DNA of 11,670 nucleotides from assembly GCA_003501525.1 (NCBI GenBank), contig DNPI01000050.1, positions 1 to 11,670 of the forward strand, written 5' to 3'. Position 1 is the stretch's first letter; the number at the start of each line of letters is the position of its first letter. A model generated the notes under the pieces. The model saw only the letters and a list, made by a program, of their open reading frames with translations. It was not told where the DNA came from and searched no databases. This DNA is from Planctomycetota bacterium (lineage in GTDB: Bacteria > Planctomycetota > UBA1135). Shown piece after piece: positions 6,743 through 11,670 of the stretch. Position numbers and translations under genes: made by a program.

Positions 6743-7298
6743 AGTTCCTCATGTCGTTGTGATATCAGGACCCACCGCTTCCGGGAAAACCACCCTTTGG
6801 CGCCGTTTAGTGCAGAACCCAGGGGTTGATTTTTCTGTTTCTGTGACGACTCGATCTCCTCGTGAAGGTGAGAAGGACGGTGTGGACTATCGGTTTTTAG
6901 AGCAGCAAGAATTTGATGAGTTAATCGATCGGGGTGCTTTGCTGGAGCATGCCGCGGTGCACGGCCACTCTTACGGGACTCTCAGAGGTGAGGTCGCAGC
7001 GAGCCTGGAAGCTGGCCGCCACGTTGTTCTTGAGATTGATGTAAACGGGGCGCATCAAGTTCGCGAGAGTGGATTGCCACAAGTCTCCTTCTTTATTCGG
7101 CCACCTTCTATAGAAGTTCTTGTTGAGAGACTTAAGGCGCGGGGCACTGAGGGGTCTGAGGAGATGGATAGGCGCTTAGAGGTAGTTGGCCAGGAACTGG
7201 CTCAGGCTGAAAGCTACGACTACGTTGTCGTCAATGACGACCTTGAAGTAATGATTGCTGAGGTGGAAACCCTTCTTGGCTTAGGGGGAGAGGCGTGA
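6732..7298 (+). CDS. gmk: Guanylate kinase
   Basis: Gmk phosphorylates GMP to GDP with ATP, an essential step in guanine nucleotide supply. The 188-residue product has a P-loop GPTASGKT (13-20), the GMP-binding block SVSVTTRSPREGE (35-47) with GVDYRF, the YGT segment (81-83), LEIDVNGA (100-107), FFIRPPS (120-126), the lid Arg region around RGTE and RRLE, and the YDYVVVNDD end (162-170). Two details differ from the usual enzyme: the P-loop is normally GPSGxGKST, and the proline after YGT is Leu here. The P-loop resembles that of MiaA, but the rest is clearly Gmk. The start ATG lies 11 bases inside yicC, and the stop overlaps the coaC start as GTGA. The rpoZ gene often found after gmk is missing. 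Confidence 0.96.
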   Translation: MSNKVPHVVVISGPTASGKTTLWRRLVQNPGVDFSVSVTTRSPREGEKDGVDYRFLEQQEFDELIDRGALLEHAAVHGHSYGTLRGEVAASLEAGRHVVLEIDVNGAHQVRESGLPQVSFFIRPPSIEVLVERLKARGTEGSEEMDRRLEVVGQELAQAESYDYVVVNDDLEVMIAEVETLLGLGGEA

Positions 7299-7843
7299 AA
7301 CGAATTGTTTTAGGTGTTACGGGGTCCGCAGCATGTTTCAAAGCGGTGGCTATCTGCTCAGAGCTTGTGCAGATGGGGCACGAGGTCCATCCTGTTCTAA
7401 CGCCCTCTGCTACTCGTTTAATTGCGCCGCTCCAATTCTCCTGCATTGCTGGTCGCAGAGCCTTGCATGACGAATGGGATCCGGTTGACCCTGCGGGGAT
7501 GGACCATATCGAGCTGGCCCGCGCCGCTGATTTACTTCTTGTTGTGCCGGCGACAGCAAATTTTTTGGGACAAGCTGCTCAAGCTCTTGCTCCTACGCTT
7601 CTTGGTTCTCTGGTTTTGGCCATGGAAAGGGAAAAGCCTCGCCTTTTTGTTCCAGCGATGAATCCGCAAATGTGGCGCAACCCCGGAGTTGCCAGAAACG
7701 TTGCGACGCTGGAAGGAGATGGTTGGCTGCGGATAGGTCCGATTTCAGGCCTGACAGCTTGTGGCGAGGAAGGGGAGGGTCGTATGGCTGAGCCTGTGGA
7801 CATCCTTGCAGAAATAGAACCGTTGCTCTCGGATGGGGCATGA
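7295..7843 (+). CDS. coaC: Phosphopantothenoylcysteine decarboxylase (stand-alone CoaC)
   Basis: CoaC is an FMN flavoprotein that decarboxylates 4'-phosphopantothenoylcysteine to 4'-phosphopantetheine in coenzyme A synthesis. The 182-residue product has the flavoprotein start GVTGSAACFKA (7-17), the catalytic His71 in MDHIELARAAD, PATAN (85-89), the substrate-binding PAMNPQMW (120-127) and the lid ACGEEGEGRM with Cys156. The segment after PATAN lacks the usual DDLL and reads PTLL. Most bacteria fuse this domain to CoaB in one ~400-residue CoaBC (Dfp) protein; here the domain ends and the next gene starts in an ATGA overlap. The start GTG 7295 overlaps the gmk stop by 4 bases and has a GGGGGAG upstream (7284-7290). 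Other HFCD-family flavoproteins are possible, but the neighbour settles the role. Confidence 0.9.
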   Translation: MKRIVLGVTGSAACFKAVAICSELVQMGHEVHPVLTPSATRLIAPLQFSCIAGRRALHDEWDPVDPAGMDHIELARAADLLLVVPATANFLGQAAQALAPTLLGSLVLAMEREKPRLFVPAMNPQMWRNPGVARNVATLEGDGWLRIGPISGLTACGEEGEGRMAEPVDILAEIEPLLSDGA

Positions 7844-8454
7844 GGGTTCTGGTTACCGCTGGCCCGACTTTGGAGCCAATAGACCCAGTTCGCTTTATTA
7901 GTAATCGTTCGAGCGGAAGGATGGGCTATGCGATAGCCGAGGCTCTTGTTGCGTCCGGTCATGATGTTGTCCTTATAAGCGGGCCTGTTGCTTTGTCTCC
8001 TCCGGAAGAGGCACAAGTCGTTCTTGTTGAGACGGCGAATGAAATGCTGAGAGCGTGCCAGGAAGAGTGGCCGACCTGCCAAGCTCTTGTGGCTGCTGCT
8101 GCGGTTGCTGATTGGCGGCCTGGAAAAATGTCGCAAACGAAGTTGGATAGTGACCAATCTTCGCATTTGTCTCTCGTTGCGAATCCAGACATCCTCGCGG
8201 TTTTAGCGGAAGAGAAGGCGGGTCGGTTGGTAGTCGGATTTGCCCTGCAGGACCAGGCGGCGGAAGAAAAGGCACGAGCGAAAATGCAAAAGAAAGGTAT
8301 GGATTGGGTCGTTCTGAATGGCTTGGAGGTTCAGGGTTCGTTGTCCGCTGAGGTTGTCCTTATCGGAGCAGGTGGCATTCGTGAAGAATTCGGGCCGTCT
8401 CCTAAAGCAGTTTTAGCTGAGGATTTGGTTCGCCGCCTGTTCTCGAAGTCCTGA
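7840..8454 (+). CDS. coaB: Phosphopantothenate-cysteine ligase (stand-alone CoaB)
   Basis: CoaB joins 4'-phosphopantothenate to cysteine, in bacteria usually with CTP, making the substrate of CoaC. The 204-residue product starts with VTAGPTLEPIDPVRFISNRS (5-24) and SSGRMGYAIA, the hallmark of the CoaB half of Dfp proteins. AAAVADWRP (86-94) follows, then a lysine in the short TKLDSD segment where the fused protein has KIKK, NPDIL (115-119), VVGFALQ (131-137), AKMQKKGMDWVVLN ending at Asn160, and a C-terminal KAVLAEDLV helix. GFALQ replaces the common GFAAET. It is not fused to CoaC: ATG 7840 overlaps the coaC stop as ATGA, so the two are translationally coupled and probably form a complex. 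It is the last gene of the operon; a 109-base gap follows. Confidence 0.93.
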   Translation: MRVLVTAGPTLEPIDPVRFISNRSSGRMGYAIAEALVASGHDVVLISGPVALSPPEEAQVVLVETANEMLRACQEEWPTCQALVAAAAVADWRPGKMSQTKLDSDQSSHLSLVANPDILAVLAEEKAGRLVVGFALQDQAAEEKARAKMQKKGMDWVVLNGLEVQGSLSAEVVLIGAGGIREEFGPSPKAVLAEDLVRRLFSKS

Positions 8455-8464
8455 ATTAGGCACA

Positions 8465-8478
8465 AGAACTTGTGTTCG
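8465..8478 (+). promoter_or_regulatory. Dyad resembling a GAAC-N4-GTTC LexA (SOS) box, site 1
   Basis: The sequence AGAACTTGTGTTCG carries perfect GAAC/GTTC arms around a 4-base spacer, the pattern of the Gram-positive type SOS box (CGAAC-N4-GTTCG; 9 of 10 arm bases match). It is nested with another inverted repeat, CACAAG-AA-CTTGTG at 8461-8474. It lies 86 bases before ftsK, a gene that is damage-inducible in E. coli. LexA binding is inferred from similarity only. Confidence 0.35.
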
Positions 8479-8513
8479 GGTGGGCATCTCTGACCACAAG
8501 TCCTGCTAAAGGT

Positions 8514-8527
8514 CGAACTAAGGTTGG
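8514..8527 (+). promoter_or_regulatory. Second GAAC-type dyad before ftsK, possible SOS box site 2
   Basis: CGAACTAAGGTTGG matches CGAAC-N4-GTTCG at 9 of 10 arm bases and lies 36 bases before the ftsK start codon. Its centre is 49 bases from that of site 1. It also adjoins GGTTGGAACC (8522-8531). Two such sites in 109 bases strengthen the idea of a repressor-controlled promoter, but the arms are imperfect. Confidence 0.25.
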
Positions 8528-8563
8528 AACCAGCCTGCTTCGGCCCTTAGGATTGCCTGCACC

Positions 8564-11068
8564 ATGGCCGTTCAACGTCGGAAGGGTCGGGTAGCGTCCC
8601 GCGGGGGGGTAGCCGAGCAATTTGGATTTCTAGGAGAAGGTGTTCTCCTGGTGCTGGGGTGGTTGGGTCAGCTTGTTGCAGGGATTTGGTCCTTGCTTGC
8701 GTGGACCGGAAAGAGGGTTTGGGCGAGCATTGAAGGTGAGAAAGGGCGTACGCCTTACGGAATGGCTCTTGCGGCGGCCAGCCTTTTTACTTTTGTGGCT
8801 TTATTCGACTACAGGGCCAACCTGCCGGCTTCTGAGAATCTGTGCGGTCAGGTCGGGCATGATTTAGCAGGAGTCATGCTGTGGTTACTGGGTTGGAGCG
8901 CATTTCTACCCCCAGCGTTTGGGGCCTTTTGGGGGTGTGCTCGAATTTTCCGGGAAAACTCTGGCGGCAATCCAGGCGTTAAGTTGCTCGGTGTAATTAT
9001 TCTTTCAGCAGCGGTTTCGGTCCTTTCTCAGTGGTTTGCTCCGGCTGCTGGGCCTAGCGCAGCCTTTCCGACTGGAACAGGGGGAGTGTTAGGTGCTGCA
9101 GCTGTGCCCCCTTTAGTTCAAGCTTTTGGCTCTGTGGGCACGGGGATTTTGGTGAGCCTTTTGGTGGGCATTGCATTGTTACTTGCTACGGAGTGGGGCT
9201 TTGTGCCTTTGGTGCGAGAATTGATAGGCCGCTCTTCGCGCCAGCAAGCTCTCCCCTTAGAAGCTCGGAAAGGGAGTTTGCGTGATCAAGCGAACTCTGA
9301 CCGAAAGAAGGCGCAGGGCTTCCTGTCGGGAGTAGGTGAAATTATGAAGCCATTTCATCCGGGAGAAGAATCCGATGGCGCTCAGGCTACAGATCAGATT
9401 CCGGTGAACATTCCCGGGGCAGAGGAAAAAAGGAAGCCGGCAAAGGGCCCTATACCGAAGAAGGAGAAAGCGGGAGAGGCGGAAGGAGAGAGTGGTTCTC
9501 TTAAGGGCTTCGAGTTGCCAGGCATTTCTGATGCTCCTCAAGTTGAAGAGGTTGTAGTCGACTCCGATGAGGATGAAGCTCCCGCCCCCCCTCGCCGTCG
9601 CCCCCGATTGGATTCTTTGCCTCCAGTGGACATCCTTTCTGTGGGAGAGAAGGTTGATGTTTCCTCCATGCGTGCGGAAGTCGATGCTTTGGGGAAGCGT
9701 CTACAGAAGGTATTTGATGATTTTGGCCTAAACGCGCAAGTTGTGGGTGCCGAGAGGGGGCCAACGCTAACTCTGTTTGAGGTGCAATTGGGGACGGGTG
9801 TCTCAGTTAAAAAACTGCAGAGTCAAAAAGATGACCTAGGCGTGGCTTTGGGAAGCCATGGCGTGCGCGTTGTCTTCCCGTTGCCTGGTAGGACAACAGT
9901 GGGGGTTGAGGTCCCGAATATCAAAAGAGAAGCTGTACGCCTTCGAGAGGTTTACGAGGAGGCGGAGATTTCCTGGGAAGAAAACAAGCTTCCCATGGTC
10001 TTAGGTCGCGACACCCTGGGCCGGTTGGCGGTTGAGGATCTTACGGCGATGCCTCACATGCTTATTGCGGGGACCACAGGGTCCGGAAAATCGGTTTGCT
10101 TGAACTCAGTCCTTGCGACCCTTTTGCTTTCCCGCACTCCAGACCAATTGCGTTTAGTTCTTGTTGATCCGAAGCAGGTGGAACTCCAACTGTTTCAGGA
10201 TATCCCCCATCTGCTTTGCCCAGTCGTTACTGACATGAAAAGAGCCCCTTTTGTCCTTGATTGGTCAATTAGGCAGATGGAAGACAGGCTGCATCTCTTT
10301 AAGAAGGTAGGGGTGCGTGATATCAAGGCTTATAACGATTTGGGCGAAGCCGAAATTAAGAATCGTGCCGGGGAAGAGTGGGACCCAGAGGACTACCCCC
10401 ATGATTTACCTTACTTCGTCTTGGTGATAGACGAACTGGCTGACATGATGATGGTTTCGGCCAAAGAGGTGGAAACTTCAGTTGCTCGGTTGGCCGCAAA
10501 GGCGCGGGCGGCAGGAGTTCACATCATGGTTGCTACCCAGCGCCCCTCGACAGATGTTGTTACCGGATTGATTAAGACCAATCTCCCTGTCCGCATGGCT
10601 TTCAGGGTTACAGCTTCGGTTGACAGTCGAGTGATATTGGACGAGGGTGGAGCGGAGAGCCTCCTGGGGAACGGAGATTTTCTTTATCGGCCGCCTGGTT
10701 CAGGCTCCTTGGTGCGTGGTCAAGGCGCGTTTGTGAGCGAGAGAGAGGTGCGAGAGATTTGCGAGCATCTTCGAGAGCATGGCAAGCCAGAATTTTTAGA
10801 GGAGCTTGTGCAGATGCGAGGCCCTTCGGCTGCTCAGGGGGCTGTTGATGACCCTTTGTATGAGGAAGCTGTGCGTGTAGTCCTTCAGAGCGGACGGGGC
10901 TCGGCCTCTTTGCTCCAGCGCGCTCTTTCTGTTGGTTACACCCGGGCAAGTCGACTTATCGATATCATGACCGAGCAGGGCGTCCTTGGGCCATTCATTG
11001 GTTCCAAGGCACGAGAAGTTTTGGTCACGCTAGAGGAGTGGGAAGCTCAACAGAAACAGCCGCAGTAG
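8564..11068 (+). CDS. ftsK: DNA translocase FtsK
   Basis: FtsK is a septum-anchored hexameric motor that pumps DNA and helps chromosome dimer resolution and segregation during division. The 834-residue product has a basic N-terminus, four or five hydrophobic segments (about 24-48, 66-84, 101-122, 140-158, 190-210), a charged Pro/Glu/Lys-rich linker (~230-350), then the motor. The motor shows the alpha domain (~355-470), Walker A GTTGSGKS (503-510), DPKQVELQLF (535-544), Walker B VLVIDELAD (619-627), ATQRPSTDVVTGLIKTN (657-673) and LLGNGDFLYRP (700-710). The C-terminal winged-helix gamma domain (YEEAVRVVL to FIGSKAREVL, ~766-820) reads DNA orientation sequences. The start ATG 8564 has only a weak AGG about 12 bases upstream. 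Possible SOS-like dyads lie in the preceding gap. The 3' end overlaps rimO by 31 bases. SpoIIIE is a close relative; the membrane part and general context favour FtsK. Confidence 0.96.
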   Translation: MAVQRRKGRVASRGGVAEQFGFLGEGVLLVLGWLGQLVAGIWSLLAWTGKRVWASIEGEKGRTPYGMALAAASLFTFVALFDYRANLPASENLCGQVGHDLAGVMLWLLGWSAFLPPAFGAFWGCARIFRENSGGNPGVKLLGVIILSAAVSVLSQWFAPAAGPSAAFPTGTGGVLGAAAVPPLVQAFGSVGTGILVSLLVGIALLLATEWGFVPLVRELIGRSSRQQALPLEARKGSLRDQANSDRKKAQGFLSGVGEIMKPFHPGEESDGAQATDQIPVNIPGAEEKRKPAKGPIPKKEKAGEAEGESGSLKGFELPGISDAPQVEEVVVDSDEDEAPAPPRRRPRLDSLPPVDILSVGEKVDVSSMRAEVDALGKRLQKVFDDFGLNAQVVGAERGPTLTLFEVQLGTGVSVKKLQSQKDDLGVALGSHGVRVVFPLPGRTTVGVEVPNIKREAVRLREVYEEAEISWEENKLPMVLGRDTLGRLAVEDLTAMPHMLIAGTTGSGKSVCLNSVLATLLLSRTPDQLRLVLVDPKQVELQLFQDIPHLLCPVVTDMKRAPFVLDWSIRQMEDRLHLFKKVGVRDIKAYNDLGEAEIKNRAGEEWDPEDYPHDLPYFVLVIDELADMMMVSAKEVETSVARLAAKARAAGVHIMVATQRPSTDVVTGLIKTNLPVRMAFRVTASVDSRVILDEGGAESLLGNGDFLYRPPGSGSLVRGQGAFVSEREVREICEHLREHGKPEFLEELVQMRGPSAAQGAVDDPLYEEAVRVVLQSGRGSASLLQRALSVGYTRASRLIDIMTEQGVLGPFIGSKAREVLVTLEEWEAQQKQPQ

Positions 11069-11670
11069 AGCGAGGCGATATTCGCGTCGCTCTCGTACAT
11101 CTTGGGTGCGCGCGGAACCTGATTGACTCCGAGAATATTTTGGGCCGTCTTGGCGCAGAAGGATTTGTCCTTACCGGCGCGGTCGAGGATGCTGATGTGG
11201 CCGTTCTCAATACCTGTTCGTTTATAGGGCCGGCTCGGGAGGAGTCGGAAGATGCGATACGCAATCTTCTCGGGAAAAAAGAGTCGGGTTCTTTGCGAGG
11301 AGTAATTGTCGCTGGCTGTCTTCCCGAAAAATTTAGAGAAGAAGTCGAGGAGAGATTCTCCGGAGTAGATGCTTTTCTTGGTCTTTCGGATTATTCGGGG
11401 ATAGCTCGGGTTGTAGAGGAGGTCCTTCGAGGGAGGGAAATCCGTCCTGGCGCTGGAGGTCGAGCACCGCAAGGAAAAGAAGAGACGCTGAGGCTTCTGC
11501 AGACGCCCTCTTCTTACGCCTATCTTCGTCCTAGTCATGGATGTGATCACGAGTGCGCCTTTTGCATTATTCCTGCGATAAGAGGGCGTCAAGCAAGCAA
11601 GCCTCTTGAGGCGGTGGAAAATGAGGCCCGCGGTCTTGTTGCGCAGGGTGTGCGCGAAATTGTGCTCGTT
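11038..11670 (+). CDS. rimO: Ribosomal protein S12 methylthiotransferase RimO, N-terminal part (3' end beyond right edge)
   Basis: RimO is a radical SAM enzyme that adds a methylthio group to the conserved aspartate of ribosomal protein S12. The visible 211 codons cover the N-terminal methylthiotransferase domain with cluster ligands Cys24 (HLGCARN), Cys60 (NTCSFI) and Cys94 (AGCLPEKF). They also cover the start of the radical SAM domain with Cys169, Cys173 and Cys176 in GCDHECAFC, followed by IPAIRGR. NTCSFIGPAREES and LIDSE point to RimO rather than MiaB or MtaB. The TRAM domain is outside the window. The only usable start upstream of the conserved VALVHLGC is GTG 11038, inside ftsK. GAGGA abuts it directly, which is poor spacing for a ribosome binding site. 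The ftsK-rimO order is known in several phyla. Confidence 0.93.
   Translation, partial: MGSSTETAAVERGDIRVALVHLGCARNLIDSENILGRLGAEGFVLTGAVEDADVAVLNTCSFIGPAREESEDAIRNLLGKKESGSLRGVIVAGCLPEKFREEVEERFSGVDAFLGLSDYSGIARVVEEVLRGREIRPGAGGRAPQGKEETLRLLQTPSSYAYLRPSHGCDHECAFCIIPAIRGRQASKPLEAVENEARGLVAQGVREIVLV

Noticed and set aside
6768..6791. Gmk gene as MiaA because of the GPTASGKT P-loop
   Set aside because: The rest of the protein has Gmk-specific TTRSPREGE, YGT, LEIDVNGA and YDYVVVNDD motifs and the Gmk length.
7579..8166. Minus-strand frame of 195 codons across coaC/coaB
   Set aside because: No motifs; it is a shadow of two genes with intact catalytic signatures.
8461..8480. Intrinsic terminator after coaB at the CACAAG-AA-CTTGTG repeat
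   Set aside because: The stem is only about 5-6 bases, AT-rich and followed by TTCGGGTGGG rather than a T run, so it fits an operator better than a terminator.
8515..8530. Alphaproteobacterial LexA direct repeat GAAC-N7-GAAC before ftsK
   Set aside because: The two GAAC copies (8515-8518, 8527-8530) are 8 bases apart, not 7, and the gene content is not alphaproteobacterial.
11047..11592. Minus-strand frame of 181 codons opposite rimO
   Set aside because: RimO on the plus strand carries all six cysteine cluster ligands; the opposite frame has no recognisable features.
1..11670. A new defence, mobile or biosynthetic system
   Set aside because: All long non-overlapping frames belong to known housekeeping families; there are no repeats, integrases, transposases, toxins or unknown gene clusters in this window.

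Overview
This window is ordinary bacterial core genome. It holds eleven complete protein-coding genes and two genes cut by the window edges, packed with almost no spare DNA. I see no mobile element, CRISPR array, tRNA, rRNA, prophage or toxin/defence cassette. The gene content (E. coli-type FabI enoyl reductase, SecG, an Mfd repair translocase, an FtsK with several membrane segments, RimO) fits a mid-GC diderm bacterium. Separate coaC and coaB genes, a PyrE with a C-terminal CxxC tail and the run tpiA-secG-pyrE-yicC-gmk-coaC-coaB make me favour a Verrucomicrobiota/Opitutae-like or related PVC/FCB lineage. That is a tentative inference, because no marker gene for taxonomy is present.

Layout. 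(1) Positions 1-1306, minus strand: the N-terminal ~435 codons of mfd, read out through the left edge. It has no ATG and appears to start at TTG. (2) A ~107-base divergent gap leads into fabI (plus strand), followed 3 bases later by a short, divergent thiD-like kinase gene. (3) A dgt-type HD triphosphohydrolase gene lies on the minus strand; its 3' end overlaps the thiD 3' end by 12 bases, head-on. (4) A 134-base divergent gap holds a good sigma70-like promoter and a small leader hairpin for tpiA. (5) A tight plus-strand operon follows: tpiA, secG, pyrE, yicC, gmk, coaC, coaB. Junctions are a 9-base gap, a 1-base overlap, a 3-base gap, an 11-base overlap and two 4-base overlaps. (6) A 109-base gap contains two dyads resembling the Gram-positive type LexA/SOS box. 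(7) ftsK and the start of rimO, which overlap by 31 bases, run off the right edge.

How the genes relate. The long operon mixes central metabolism (TpiA), pyrimidine and purine nucleotide supply (PyrE, Gmk), coenzyme A synthesis (CoaC then CoaB), protein export (SecG) and RNA processing (YicC). The yicC-gmk-coaBC core is a widely conserved bacterial neighbourhood that often carries rpoZ between gmk and coaBC; rpoZ is absent here. FtsK-RimO starts another widespread order that in several phyla continues into pgsA, cinA and recA. Mfd, Dgt, Gmk and FtsK all touch nucleotide pools or DNA maintenance, but I see no evidence that they form one new system.

The points most worth checking are the possible SOS boxes before ftsK, the shortened ThiD-like kinase coupled to fabI, the split coaC/coaB pair with rpoZ missing, the altered RNA-polymerase-interaction signature in Mfd, and the frequent use of TTG/GTG starts.
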